Shown here in pieces: positions 15,998 through 24,541 of a stretch of DNA of 35,732 bases (within the stretch, counting starts at the first letter, position 1; each line of letters begins with the position of its first letter). The position numbers and the translations under genes are program-made. The DNA lies in assembly GCF_000455205.1 (NCBI RefSeq), contig NZ_AUWQ01000016.1, forward strand, positions 1 to 35,732, read 5' to 3'. Source of the stretch: Mycobacterium sp. UM_CSW. GTDB taxonomy: Bacteria > Actinomycetota > Actinomycetes > Mycobacteriales > Mycobacteriaceae. The notes beneath the pieces are model-generated. The model ran no database searches and was not told where the DNA came from. It saw only the letters and a list, made by a program, of their open reading frames with translations.

Positions 15998-18887
15998 CCA
16001 GCCGACCGGGCACCACGATCACCTTCCGCGGCGCGGCGCCGGCCAAGAACGCCTGCACCTTCTCGTCGCCCATGGCCGCGGCCTTCAGAGTGTCGTCATC
16101 GGCGTCGGCGGCCACCACCACGCGCCCGCGCACCTTGCCGTTCACCTGCACCGGGTATTCCACGGTTTCTTCGACGAGGTACGCCGGGTCGGCCTGCGGG
16201 AAGGGCCCGTGCGCCAACGAGGCGCCGTGGCCCAGCCGCGACCAGAGCTCCTCGGCCATATGCGGGGCCAGCGGCGCCAGCATCAGCACCAGCGGCTCGA
16301 CCGCCGCACGCGGCACCGAGTCGCGGTGCTCCTTGGTGAGGTGGTTGGTGTACTCGATCAGCTTGGCCGCCGCGGTGTTATTGCGCAGCGCCGCATAGTC
16401 TTCGGCGACTCCGGCGATGGTGCGGTGCAGCGACCGCAGGGTCTCGGTACCCAGTGGGCCGGTGTCGTCGGCGACCCGAGTCTCGCCGGTCTGCTCGTCG
16501 ATCACCAAGCGCCACACTCGCTGCAGGAAGCGGTGCGCGCCGACCACGTCCTTGGTCGCCCACGGCCGCGACGCCTCCAAGGGCCCCATGGACATCTCGT
16601 ACACCCGCAGCGTGTCCGCACCATACGCGTCGCAGATCTCGTCCGGAGAGATCGAATTCTTCAGGCTCTTACCGATCTTCCCGAATTCCTGGGCGACCTC
16701 GATCTCGCCGTCGGGTCCCGGATAGAAGAATCGGCCGCCGCGTTCGATCACTTCCTCCGCCGGGACATACGACCCGCGCGAATCGGTGTACGCGAAGGCC
16801 TGGATGTAGCCCTGGTTGACCAGCCGGCGATAGGGCTCGCGGGAGGTCACGTGGCCCAGGTCGTACAGCACCTTGTGCCAGAACCTGCAGTACAGCAGGT
16901 GCAACACCGCGTGTTCGGCGCCCCCGACGTATAGGTCGACCCCGCCGGGATCCTGCGGGCCATGCTGGGCGGGTCGCGGGCCCATCCAATACGCCTCGTT
17001 TTCCCTGGCGCAGAACCGTTCTGAGTTGTGCGGGTCGGTGTAGCGCAGCTCGTACCAGGAGCTGCCGGCCCACTGCGGCATCACGTTGGTGTCCCGGGTG
17101 TAGGGCTTCAGGCCATCGCCCAGGTCGAGCTCGACGTGTACCCAGTCGGTCGCCTTGCCCAAGGGCGGCGACGGCTCGCTGTCGGCGTCGTCGGGGTCGA
17201 ACGACACCGGCGAGTAGTCCGACACGTCGGGCAGCTCGACCGGCAGTGTGGACTCATCGAGCGCGTGCGGCCGTCCGTCGCTGTCGAAGACGATGGGGAA
17301 CGGCTCGCCCCAGTAACGTTGCCGGGCGAAAAGCCAGTCGCGCAGCTTGAATTCGATGCGCGCCCGCCCCCGGCCATCGGCCTCCAGGCGAGCGGTGATC
17401 GCCTCCTTGGCCGTCGCCACATCCATGCCGTCCAGGTAGCCGGAGTTGACCAGCACACCGTCGCCCGCATGCGCGGCCTGCGAGATATCGCCGCCGGCAA
17501 TGACTTCCACGATCGGCAGGCCCAGCTCGTGGGCGAAGTCCCAGTCGCGCTGGTCGTGGCCGGGCACCGCCATGATCGCCCCGGTGCCATAGCCGGCGAG
17601 CACATAGTCGGCGATGAAGATCGGAACGGGTTTCCCGTTGACCGGGTTGGTCGCGTAGCTGCCCAGGAAGGCGCCCGTCTTCTCCCTGCTCTCCTGGCGT
17701 TCGAGGTCCGACTTCGCGGCGATCGCGCGGCGGTAGGCGGCGACGGCGTCGGCCGGTGCGGCGGCGCCGTAGGTCCACCGCGGGTCGGTGCCGTCGGGCC
17801 ATGCGGCGGCGACGAGTTCGTCGACCAGGTCGTGCTCGGGCGCCAGTACCAGGTACGTCGCGCCGAACAGCGTGTCGGGCCGAGTGGTGAACACTTCGAT
17901 GTCGACCGCCGAGCCATCGCCGGTGATCGCCGAGAACAGCGCCTGGGCCCCGGTCGATCGGCCAATCCAGTTGCGCTGCATCGTCTTTACTTGTTCCGGC
18001 CAATCGAGCAGCTCGAGATCGTCGAGCAGCCGGTCGGCATACGCAGTGATGCGCATCATCCACTGCCGCAGCCGTTTGCGGAACACCGGGAAGTTGCCGC
18101 GGTCGCTACGCCCGTCGGCGGTGACCTCTTCGTTGGCCAGCACCGTGCCCAGCCCCGGGCACCAGTTCACCATCGAGTCGGCTCGGTAGACCAGTCGGTG
18201 GCCGTCGATCACGTCGGCCCGCTCCCCCGCGGTCAGCGTTGCCCAGTCGCGGCCGTCGTCGAGACGCCTTGCGCCGGAATCGAACTCGGCGATCAGCTCG
18301 GCGATTGGCCGCGCTTTGTTGGCGGCGGGGTCGAACCACGCGTTGTAGATCTGCAGGAAGATCCACTGGGTCCACTTGTAGAACTCGGTGTCGGTGGTCG
18401 AGAAGCTGCGCCGGGTGTCGTGGCCCAGGCCCAGCCGGCCCAGCTGGCGCCGGAAGTTGACGATGTTGGCTTCGGTCCTGGTGCGCGGGTGTGTGCCGGT
18501 TTGCACCGCGTATTGCTCGGCGGGCAGCCCGAACGCGTCAAAGCCCAACGCGTGCAGCACGTTATGGCCGGTCATCCGGAAGTACCGAGCGTAGACGTCG
18601 GTGGCGATGTAGCCGAGCGGGTGCCCGACATGCAGTCCGTCACCCGATGGATACGGGAACATGTCCTGCACGAACAACTTGTCCTCGGGCAGGGGCCGCC
18701 CGTCCGTCGGAGCCAGATCACCGACGGGGTTGGGTACGTTGAACGTGCCGAGCTTCGCCCAGTTCTGCTGCCAGGTGCTCTCGATGCGGCCCGCCAGCGC
18801 GGCGGTGTAGCGAAACGGCGGCGCATCGGAGTCCGGCGCGGCGGCGGCCGGGGTGGCCCCAGGCGCCGTGGTCGGGGATTCGGTCAC
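15981..18887 (-). CDS. leuS: Leucyl-tRNA synthetase
   Basis: Charges tRNA-Leu with leucine in the cytoplasm. The 968-residue protein is nearly the size of the M. tuberculosis enzyme (969). The class I signature is HVGH at 86-89 within [12 protein letters not shown]; the second signature is KIGKS at 737-741, a variant of KMSKS. The CP1 editing domain is present ([34 protein letters not shown] with the editing Asp), as are the [11 protein letters not shown] and anticodon-binding regions and the C-terminal [12 protein letters not shown] 18887 is supported by a TACCCT box six bases upstream. The cognate tRNA-Leu(CAG) gene lies at the far right of the window, unlinked. Confidence 0.97.
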   Translation of the reverse strand: MTESPTTAPGATPAAAAPDSDAPPFRYTAALAGRIESTWQQNWAKLGTFNVPNPVGDLAPTDGRPLPEDKLFVQDMFPYPSGDGLHVGHPLGYIATDVYARYFRMTGHNVLHALGFDAFGLPAEQYAVQTGTHPRTRTEANIVNFRRQLGRLGLGHDTRRSFSTTDTEFYKWTQWIFLQIYNAWFDPAANKARPIAELIAEFDSGARRLDDGRDWATLTAGERADVIDGHRLVYRADSMVNWCPGLGTVLANEEVTADGRSDRGNFPVFRKRLRQWMMRITAYADRLLDDLELLDWPEQVKTMQRNWIGRSTGAQALFSAITGDGSAVDIEVFTTRPDTLFGATYLVLAPEHDLVDELVAAAWPDGTDPRWTYGAAAPADAVAAYRRAIAAKSDLERQESREKTGAFLGSYATNPVNGKPVPIFIADYVLAGYGTGAIMAVPGHDQRDWDFAHELGLPIVEVIAGGDISQAAHAGDGVLVNSGYLDGMDVATAKEAITARLEADGRGRARIEFKLRDWLFARQRYWGEPFPIVFDSDGRPHALDESTLPVELPDVSDYSPVSFDPDDADSEPSPPLGKATDWVHVELDLGDGLKPYTRDTNVMPQWAGSSWYELRYTDPHNSERFCARENEAYWMGPRPAQHGPQDPGGVDLYVGGAEHAVLHLLYCRFWHKVLYDLGHVTSREPYRRLVNQGYIQAFAYTDSRGSYVPAEEVIERGGRFFYPGPDGEIEVAQEFGKIGKSLKNSISPDEICDAYGADTLRVYEMSMGPLEASRPWATKDVVGAHRFLQRVWRLVIDEQTGETRVADDTGPLGTETLRSLHRTIAGVAEDYAALRNNTAAAKLIEYTNHLTKEHRDSVPRAAVEPLVLMLAPLAPHMAEELWSRLGHGASLAHGPFPQADPAYLVEETVEYPVQVNGKVRGRVVVAADADDDTLKAAAMGDEKVQAFLAGAAPRKVIVVPGRLVNLVV

Positions 18888-18893
18888 CTGAAC

Positions 18894-18899
18894 AGGGTA
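18894..18899 (-). promoter_or_regulatory. -10 box for leaderless leuS mRNA
   Basis: TACCCT on the minus strand (within TTATACCCT) lies six bases before GTG 18887. The spacing predicts transcription beginning at the start codon; no T-box or leader peptide can fit. Confidence 0.6.
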
Positions 18900-19002
18900 T
18901 AAGGGCCGACCGGACCGGCTTGCCGGCCACAGGTTGGTCTCGGTTGCGTTGCGCGCCGATCAGAGCTTCATCCCAGGTCGATTTCGACGGTATCCAGCGC
19001 GT

Positions 19003-19020
19003 TTGACCTGTGGTTACAGT
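19003..19020 (+). promoter_or_regulatory. Candidate promoter region of mtc28
   Basis: TACAGT (19015-19020) could be the -10 box, giving a leader of about 46 bases. A good TTGACC (19003-19008) lies too close to serve it and is 20 bases from a second candidate, TACGAC (19029-19034). The choice cannot be settled by eye. Confidence 0.3.
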
Positions 19021-19072
19021 CAGCCTCTACGACGGGTGCTGGGACCCGGGGCCATGGGAAGGATCGACGCAG

Positions 19073-20167
19073 ATGATTCACATCGCCCGTACCGTGCGGG
19101 TATTAACCGGAGGTTTGGCCGCCGGTGCGATCGGCGTCACCGCGTTCGCGGGCGCCACCGCTTCGGCAGATCCCGTACTGCCCGCGCTCCCCGCACCGCC
19201 GCCCGTCCCCGCCGTCGTGGCGCCGGCACCGCAGAACGTCACGGCCGCCCCCGTACAGGTCCCCGGGAACAGATTGCTCGCCGCTCCCCCGGCGGCAAAT
19301 CCGGTGGCGCCAACCCCGGCCGTCGCGCCGGCGGCACCCGCGCCCGTGGCCGTCGCACCGGCCGCGCCGCTGCCCCCGGCGCAGACACCTGGCGTCTCGG
19401 GAACGCTGCGTGACTATTTCCAGTCGAAGGGCGTCAAGCTGGAGGCGCAGAAACCCCAGGGCTTCAATGCGCTGGACATCACGCTGCCGCTGCCCACCCG
19501 CTGGACGCAGGTGCCCGACCCCAATGTGCCCGACGCGTTCGCGGTGATCGCCGACCGGCACGGAACCAGCATTTATACCTCGAACGCGCAGGTGGTGGTG
19601 TACAAGCTGGTCGGTAACTTCGATCCGAAAGAGGCCATCACCCACGGTTTCGTCGACAGCCAGCAACTTCCCCTGTGGCAGACCACGAACGCCTCGATGG
19701 CAGACTTCGGCGGCTTCCCGTCGTCGATCATCGAGGGCACCTACCGCGACGGCGACATGCTGCTCAACACGTCGCGCCGGCACGTGATCGCGACGTCCGG
19801 ACACGACAAGTACCTGGTGTCGATGTCGGTGACCACCGACCGTGCGGTGGCCGTCGCGGACGCGCCGGCGACCGACGCGATCGTCAATGGCTTCCGGGTG
19901 ACCGCGCCCGGAACCGCCGCAGCCGTACCCGGACCGAGCGCCGGTGCGGCCCCGGTCGGCATTCCCGCTCAAGCAGCCGCCGCGGCCCCGGTCGGGCTTC
20001 CCCCCCAGCCGGTCGGAGCGGCGCCGGTCGGAGCGGCGCCGGTCGGGCTTCCTTCGCAACCGGTAGCACCCAACCAGGTGGTCGCACCCCGGCCGACACC
20101 GAACCTGTTGACCATGGTGCCGGGTTTGCCGCCGCTGCCGAACTTCTCGTTCCTGCAAGGGCGTTAA
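19073..20167 (+). CDS. mtc28: Secreted proline-rich 28-kDa antigen homologue Mtc28
   Basis: A 364-residue exported protein, longer than M. tuberculosis Mtc28 (310). A signal peptide (1-32; [18 protein letters not shown], cleavage ASA-DP) is followed by a Pro/Ala-rich stretch (33-105), then a folded domain (about 110-280: [57 protein letters not shown]) of the LpqN/Mtc28 type with a Mog1/PsbP-like fold. No lipobox cysteine is present, so it is secreted rather than lipid-anchored. The tail holds short repeats of the kind [15 protein letters not shown] 19073 follows GGAAGG. Divergent from leuS. Function in the host-facing surface layer is not known. Confidence 0.9.
   Translation: MIHIARTVRVLTGGLAAGAIGVTAFAGATASADPVLPALPAPPPVPAVVAPAPQNVTAAPVQVPGNRLLAAPPAANPVAPTPAVAPAAPAPVAVAPAAPLPPAQTPGVSGTLRDYFQSKGVKLEAQKPQGFNALDITLPLPTRWTQVPDPNVPDAFAVIADRHGTSIYTSNAQVVVYKLVGNFDPKEAITHGFVDSQQLPLWQTTNASMADFGGFPSSIIEGTYRDGDMLLNTSRRHVIATSGHDKYLVSMSVTTDRAVAVADAPATDAIVNGFRVTAPGTAAAVPGPSAGAAPVGIPAQAAAAAPVGLPPQPVGAAPVGAAPVGLPSQPVAPNQVVAPRPTPNLLTMVPGLPPLPNFSFLQGR
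19970..20065 (+). repeat. In-frame degenerate repeats in mtc28
   Basis: Units built on GCGGCCCCGGTCGG / GGAGCGGCGCCGGTCGG recur in tandem, encoding several APVG units ([22 protein letters not shown]). The last two GGAGCGGCGCCGGTC units are identical and directly adjacent, so unit number may vary between strains. Confidence 0.6.
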
Positions 20168-20223
20168 TCAGCCGCGAAACGAACGCTGCTCGAGCCCGGC
20201 GCGCGGGCGTGCCTTCGGACTCG

Positions 20224-20229
20224 TATTGT
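20224..20229 (+). promoter_or_regulatory. -10 box for leaderless small membrane protein mRNA
   Basis: TATTGT lies six bases before ATG 20236; no ribosome site is present. Confidence 0.55.
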
Positions 20230-20235
20230 GAGGCC

Positions 20236-20586
20236 ATGTTGATCGCGGGCGTGGTGTGCATGTGTGCGGCGTTGGCCTCCGCCGGGTTCGGGACCTGGTC
20301 GCTCTCCCACAACCAGACCACCGAAGGCGTCGGCGGCACCCAATTGGCGTTGCGCGCCATGGCCCCGCCCCAGTTGGCGGCCGCCGTGATGTTTGCTGCT
20401 GGCGGTGTGGTGGCCCTGGCCGCCTCCCCCGACACCGGTTTGGTCGTGTTGATCATCTGCGTCGCCGGCGCCCTGGGGACGCTGGCCACCGGGTCGTGGC
20501 AGAGCGCGCGTTTCGCGCTGCGCAGTGAAGCCGCGGCGCCCGACTGCGCCGGCAGCTGCGCCGTCTGCACACAGTCTTGCCACTGA
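20236..20586 (+). CDS. Small membrane protein (Rv0039c-like)
   Basis: A 116-residue protein, one residue from Rv0039c in length. Three hydrophobic segments are visible: MLIAGVVCMCAALASAGFG (1-19), LAAAVMFAAGGVVALAAS (about 47-64) and LVVLIICVAGALGTLATG (about 68-85). The hydrophilic C-terminus contains four cysteines in a tight cluster (DCAGSCAVCTQSCH), a pattern able to hold a metal or form disulfides. ATG 20236 has a leaderless -10 box. It follows mtc28 by 68 bases and precedes the symporter-like gene by 22. Function unknown. Confidence 0.8.
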   Translation: MLIAGVVCMCAALASAGFGTWSLSHNQTTEGVGGTQLALRAMAPPQLAAAVMFAAGGVVALAASPDTGLVVLIICVAGALGTLATGSWQSARFALRSEAAAPDCAGSCAVCTQSCH

Positions 20587-20608
20587 CACCCTTTCCGCTC
20601 GAGCCGTC

Positions 20609-21631
20609 ATGTTGAAACGGCTGTCGGCGTTGCCGATCGATACTTTCCTGCTGGCGCTGGGGGCGACCGTTGCGTTGGCCGCCCTCGTCCCGGCACGCGG
20701 TGAAGCGACCGATGCCGTGTCGGTCGCGGCGAAAGCGGCGATCGCGTTGCTGTTCTTCCTTTATGGCGCCCGCCTGTCACCCCAGCAGGCCTGGCACGGT
20801 GTCCGACAGTGGCGGCTGCACCTGCTGGTGCTGGCAACGACGTTCGTTCTCTTCCCGGTGCTGGGATTGGCCGCCCGAGCGTTGGTGCCGTCGGTGCTGA
20901 CCATCGACCTCTACAACGGCCTGCTGTTTCTGTGCCTTGTCCCGTCGACAGTCCAATCGTCCATCGCGTTTACCTCGATCGCGCGGGGGCACGTCTCGGC
21001 CGCCATCGTCAGCGCGTCGTTGTCCAACATCCTCGGCGTGGTGCTGACGCCACTGCTGGTGGTCCTGTTGATGACGACCACCGGCGCGCCGCGGGTCGAC
21101 GGCACCGCGATTCGCGACATCATGGTGCAGCTGTTGCTGCCGTTCGCGGCGGGCCAGCTGGCGCGCCCATGGTTGGGCGGGCTCATTACCCGGTACGCGG
21201 CACTGCTGAAGGTGGTCGATCGCGGATCCATCCTGCTGGTGGTCTACACCGCCTTCTCGATGGGCGTCGTCAAGGGGATCTGGGTCAGTGTCGATGTGTG
21301 GCGCCTGATCTCGGTGACCGTCGTCGCCGCCGTGCTCCTGGCAGTGGTGCTGGGCGTCACCACGGCCGTCGGCCGGCTGGCCAGGCTGGACCGTGGCGAC
21401 GCGATCGTCCTGTTGTTCTGCGGCTCGAAAAAGAGCCTGGCGTCCGGGCTTCCGATGGCGCTGGTGCTTTTCCCGGCGGCCACGGTCGGTTTGACCATGT
21501 TGCCGTTGATGATCTTTCACCAGATCCAGTTGGTGGTCTGCGCGGTGATAGCCAGCAGGCTGGCGCGCGACGCCGACGAGGCCGGCCCGGCGCCGTCGGC
21601 GATCTCGGCCGCGCCGGACGAAACGGGCTAG
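20609..21631 (+). CDS. Bile acid:sodium symporter-like (SBF-like, YfeH-type) membrane transporter
   Basis: A 340-residue polytopic protein with about nine to ten hydrophobic helices. The pattern DTFLLALGATVALAALVPARG at the start (given here in part), FFLYGARLSPQQ, VPSTVQSSIAFTSIARGH, FCGSKKSLASGLPMA and LPLMIFHQIQLVVCAVIA is that of the SBF-like (PF13593) group, which includes YfeH and plant PIN-related bile acid transporters; these are sodium-coupled carriers of organic anions. ATG 20609 is the first start that leaves the N-terminal helix intact. It shares the CTAG tetranucleotide at its end with the convergent AlgH-like gene. I do not recall this gene at this point in M. tuberculosis. Confidence 0.85.
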   Translation: MLKRLSALPIDTFLLALGATVALAALVPARGEATDAVSVAAKAAIALLFFLYGARLSPQQAWHGVRQWRLHLLVLATTFVLFPVLGLAARALVPSVLTIDLYNGLLFLCLVPSTVQSSIAFTSIARGHVSAAIVSASLSNILGVVLTPLLVVLLMTTTGAPRVDGTAIRDIMVQLLLPFAAGQLARPWLGGLITRYAALLKVVDRGSILLVVYTAFSMGVVKGIWVSVDVWRLISVTVVAAVLLAVVLGVTTAVGRLARLDRGDAIVLLFCGSKKSLASGLPMALVLFPAATVGLTMLPLMIFHQIQLVVCAVIASRLARDADEAGPAPSAISAAPDETG

Positions 21632-22230
21632 TTTCTGCTGACGTCGATCGGGTGGGTAGCAAGCAGCGACAGCGGCAGCGGTTGCCTGCGCAGCACCTGC
21701 CCCCACAGATCGGACCTCGGCCCGGCCAGCACGTCAGATGGCAAGGCGGACAAGACAATCCAGTCGTCCCGTTCGATCTCACCCTCGAGCTGACCGATGG
21801 TCCAGCCGGAGTAGCCGGCGAAGATGCGCACCCCTTCGAGCAGGGGAGCGATCAGGTCAGGGTCGGCGTCCAGATCCACCATGACGATCCGGCCGTCCAC
21901 ATGCCGCAGGCCCGGCACGCCCTCCGGATCGGCGCCGATCCGCAGCGCCGCCAGGCAAAGTGCCGCGTCGCGCTTGACCGGCCCGCCGATGAACATCGTC
22001 TTGGGTTTGGCGGACAGCTTGGCCCACTGCGGCAACACGTTGTACACCGCGGTCTCGCTGGCCCGGTTGAGCACGACACCCAGTGTGCCGCCGTCGTTGT
22101 GCTCGACGATGTAGATCACGCTGCGCCGAAAAGTCGGCTCGAGAAGGTCGGTGTTGGCGAGCAGCAAAGTGCCGGCACGCACCCGCTGCGCTGCAGGTGC
22201 TACGTAGTCCTCCGGATCTTCGGGCGGCAT
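21628..22230 (-). CDS. UPF0301/AlgH family protein (Rv0038-like)
   Basis: A 200-residue member of the AlgH/DUF179 family. Typical segments are VRAGTLLLANTDLLEPTF, RSVIYIVEHNDGGTLGVVLN, MFIGGPVKRDAALCLA, YSGWTIGQLEGEI and DDWIVLSALPSDVL. The family is widespread but its biochemical role is not established. ATG 22230 matches Rv0038; the extension to 22347 is unlikely. It is divergent from the MFS gene and ends tail to tail with the symporter-like gene in a shared CTAG. Confidence 0.9.
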   Translation of the reverse strand: MPPEDPEDYVAPAAQRVRAGTLLLANTDLLEPTFRRSVIYIVEHNDGGTLGVVLNRASETAVYNVLPQWAKLSAKPKTMFIGGPVKRDAALCLAALRIGADPEGVPGLRHVDGRIVMVDLDADPDLIAPLLEGVRIFAGYSGWTIGQLEGEIERDDWIVLSALPSDVLAGPRSDLWGQVLRRQPLPLSLLATHPIDVSRN

Positions 22231-22293
22231 CAAACCATCATCGCACCTTCGTAACGTCGGCCGGTGCAATCGGGCAGGGCCGATACATATTTG

Positions 22294-22299
22294 TACTGT
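22294..22299 (+). promoter_or_regulatory. Candidate -10 box for the MFS permease gene
   Basis: TACTGT in an A/T-richer patch (ATACATATTTGTACTG) would start transcription near 22306 and give a short leader before the GTG at 22339. Confidence 0.4.
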
Positions 22300-22338
22300 T
22301 GGCGATGGCGCCCAACCCCAACGGTGGAAGTCGGTTCT

Positions 22339-23646
22339 GTGATTCAATCCCGGATGCAGTCACGCGCACCCGTCGACCTGTGGCGGTCGGTGCGCGGTTT
22401 GCCGGACTTCTGGCGACTGCTCCAGGTGCGCGTGGCGAGCCAGTTCGGCGACGGTCTCTTCCAGGCCACCCTGGCCGGGGCGCTGCTGTTCAACCCCGAC
22501 CGCGCCGCCGACCCGATGGCCATCGCCCGCGCGTTCGCGGTGCTGTTCTTGCCCTACTCCCTGCTCGGGCCGTTCGCCGGCGCGCTGATGGACCGCTGGG
22601 ACCGGCGGCTGGTGCTGGTCGGTGCCACCGTGGGCCGGCTGATCCTCATCGCCTGCATCGGCACCATCCTGGCGTTGCGGGCCGGCGACATACCGCTGCT
22701 GATCGGCGCGCTCCTCGCCAACGGCCTGGCGCGGTTCGTCGCATCCGGCCTGTCGGCGTCCCTGCCGCATGTGGTACCGCGGGAGCAGGTGGTCACCATG
22801 AACTCGGTGGCGACCGCATCAGGTGCATTCGCGGCCTTCCTCGGCGCCAACTTCATGCTGGTGCCCCGGTTTTTCGTCGGCGCCGGCGACGAGGGCGCCT
22901 CGGTGATCATCTTCCTCACCGCGATACCGGTGTCGATCGCGTTGTTCCTGTCGTTGCGGTTCGCGGCCCGGGTGCTGGGCCCGGACGACACCAAGCGCGC
23001 GATCCACGGATCGGCCGTCTACGCGGTGATCACCGGCTGGCTGCACGGCGCCCGGACGGTCGTGCAGCGCCCGACGGTCGCGGCCACCCTGTCCGGCCTG
23101 GCCGCGCATCGCATGGTCGTGGGCATCAATTCGCTGGTGATGCTGGTGCTGGTGCACCATTTGCCCGGTCCGCGTCCGGCGACCGGGGGCCTGGGCATCG
23201 CGTTGCTGTTCTTCGCCGCGGCGGGCCTGGGGGCGTTCCTGGCCAACTTGTTGACGCCGGCGGTGGTGCGCCGCTGGGGGCGCTACGCCACGGCCAATGG
23301 CGCGCTGGTGGCGGCTGCGGTGATCCAGATCCCGGGCGCCACCCTGCGGCTCCCGGTGATGGTGGTGTGTGGATTTTGCCTCGGCCTGGCCGGTCAAGTG
23401 GTCAAACTCTGCGCCGACTCCGCGATGCAGATGGACGTCGACGACGCGCTGCGCGGACACGTGTTCGCCGTGCAGGACGCGCTGTTCTGGGTGGCGTTCA
23501 TCGTCTCGATCACATTGTCCGCCACGCTGATTCCCGACGACGGACGCGCGCCGGGGTTCGTGCTGTTCGGATCGGGGCTGTACCTGATCGGGCTGGCCAT
23601 GCATGCGTTCATCGGCCGCCGCGGCCAGCCGGCGGGCACTGGTTAA
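22339..23646 (+). CDS. Major facilitator superfamily permease (Rv0037c-like)
   Basis: About 435 residues with eleven to twelve membrane helices. The sequence has [41 protein letters not shown] (the conserved MFS loop 2-3 motif), [11 protein letters not shown] and further helices ending [16 protein letters not shown], as in macrolide-efflux-like MFS_3 proteins. Substrate unknown; export of a lipid or drug is a reasonable guess. Start is uncertain: GTG 22339 has GGTGGAAG eight bases upstream; ATG 22354, GTG 22324 and ATG 22264 are alternatives. It is followed after nine bases by the next gene, whose -10 box overlaps the MFS stop codon. Confidence 0.85.
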   Translation: MIQSRMQSRAPVDLWRSVRGLPDFWRLLQVRVASQFGDGLFQATLAGALLFNPDRAADPMAIARAFAVLFLPYSLLGPFAGALMDRWDRRLVLVGATVGRLILIACIGTILALRAGDIPLLIGALLANGLARFVASGLSASLPHVVPREQVVTMNSVATASGAFAAFLGANFMLVPRFFVGAGDEGASVIIFLTAIPVSIALFLSLRFAARVLGPDDTKRAIHGSAVYAVITGWLHGARTVVQRPTVAATLSGLAAHRMVVGINSLVMLVLVHHLPGPRPATGGLGIALLFFAAAGLGAFLANLLTPAVVRRWGRYATANGALVAAAVIQIPGATLRLPVMVVCGFCLGLAGQVVKLCADSAMQMDVDDALRGHVFAVQDALFWVAFIVSITLSATLIPDDGRAPGFVLFGSGLYLIGLAMHAFIGRRGQPAGTG

Positions 23647-23649
23647 GGT
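23644..23649 (+). promoter_or_regulatory. Possible -10 box overlapping the MFS stop codon
   Basis: TAAGGT lies six bases before ATG 23656 and contains the TAA stop of the MFS gene. The same AAGG could instead serve as a ribosome site in a joint mRNA, so the call is ambiguous. Confidence 0.35.
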
Positions 23650-23655
23650 GCATAC

Positions 23656-24429
23656 ATGACCGGTGCCGCGCCGATGGTGGCCGACCTGCGGGCCGAAAGC
23701 GACGACCTCGACACGTTGGTGGCGCCGCTTGCGCCGGGCCGCTGGGCGGATGCGACGCCCGCGCCCGGCTGGACCATCGCGCACCAGATCGGGCACCTGT
23801 TGTGGACGGACCGGGTCGCGCTGACCGCGGCCACCGACGAGGTAGGCTTCGCCGCCTTGCTCGAGGCCGCTTCGGCCGACCCCACCGGGTTCGTCGACGC
23901 GGGCGCCGAGGAACTTGCCGCCGTCGCGCCGGCCGAGCTGCTCGCCGACTGGCGGACCACCCGAGCAAGGCTGCACGACACCCTGCTGACGGTGCCCGAC
24001 GGTCGCAAGCTGCCGTGGTTCGGGCCACCGATGAGCGCGGCCTCGATGGCGACAGCCCGGTTGATGGAAACGTGGGCGCATGGACTCGACGTGGCCGACG
24101 CGCTCGGGGTCAAGCGCCCAGCGACCGAGCGCCTGCGGTCGATCGCGCACATCGGGGTGCGCACCCGCGATTACGCGTTCGCCATCAACAACCTGACGCC
24201 GCCCGCGGACCCGTTCCTGGTCGAGCTGCGCGGGCCCGGCGGCGACACCTGGTCCTGGGGGCCGCCGGACGCCGCCCAGCGGGTCACCGGCTCCGCCGAG
24301 GACTTCTGCTTCCTGGTGACCCAGCGGCGCCCGTTGGGGGCGCTCGACATCACGGCGCACGGTCCCGACGCGCAGCGGTGGCTGGAGATCGCGCAGGCTT
24401 TCGCCGGGCCTCCCGGCCCCGGGCGTTGA
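23656..24429 (+). CDS. DinB/MDMPI-fold protein, TIGR03084 type (Rv0036c-like)
   Basis: A 257-residue protein of the maleylpyruvate-isomerase/DinB metal-binding fold. The N-terminal helical bundle shows [35 protein letters not shown] with the histidines expected to bind metal, and [15 protein letters not shown] with the third histidine. The C-terminal part ([18 protein letters not shown] ... [11 protein letters not shown]) matches the wHTH-like MDMPI C-domain. Related enzymes are thiol-dependent (mycothiol) S-transferases or isomerases, so a mycothiol-linked detoxification role is plausible, though the substrate is unknown. Its TGA stop is the first three bases of the downstream 54-bp repeat. 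Confidence 0.88.
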   Translation: MTGAAPMVADLRAESDDLDTLVAPLAPGRWADATPAPGWTIAHQIGHLLWTDRVALTAATDEVGFAALLEAASADPTGFVDAGAEELAAVAPAELLADWRTTRARLHDTLLTVPDGRKLPWFGPPMSAASMATARLMETWAHGLDVADALGVKRPATERLRSIAHIGVRTRDYAFAINNLTPPADPFLVELRGPGGDTWSWGPPDAAQRVTGSAEDFCFLVTQRRPLGALDITAHGPDAQRWLEIAQAFAGPPGPGR

Positions 24430-24534
24430 GCGCGCGAGCGCGCGAAGAGAGCCGGGGCCATCTGACCAAGCCCCGGTCGATGAGCGCGTAAGCGCGCGAA
24501 GAGAGCCGGGGCCATCTGACCGAGCCCCGGGCGA
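24427..24534. repeat. Two tandem 54-bp repeats with hairpins, MIRU-like
   Basis: Copies at 24427-24480 and 24481-24534 are identical except for four positions; a third unit begins (TGAGCC, 24535). Each copy contains CCGGGGC, an 11-base loop and GCCCCGG (24452-24476 and 24506-24530), preceded by GCGCGCGAAGAGAG. Each begins with TGA, and the first TGA is the stop codon of the upstream gene. The unit length is a multiple of three. The array fills the gap between two convergent genes, where the hairpins may also act as a bidirectional terminator without a T tract. These are properties of mycobacterial interspersed repetitive units. Confidence 0.8.
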
Positions 24535-24541
24535 TGAGCCG

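Noticed and set aside
17028-18902. Plus-strand open frame of 624 codons opposite leuS
   Set aside because: Shadow of leuS; its product has no recognisable motif and its composition mirrors the sense gene.
22083-24491. Plus-strand frame of 802 codons across the MFS and MDMPI-fold genes
   Set aside because: It overlaps two clear genes in another frame, is rich in Arg, Gly and Ala, and lacks membrane or enzyme motifs.
24452-24530. CRISPR-like array
   Set aside because: Only two adjacent copies without spacers; it is a tandem repeat, not a repeat-spacer array.
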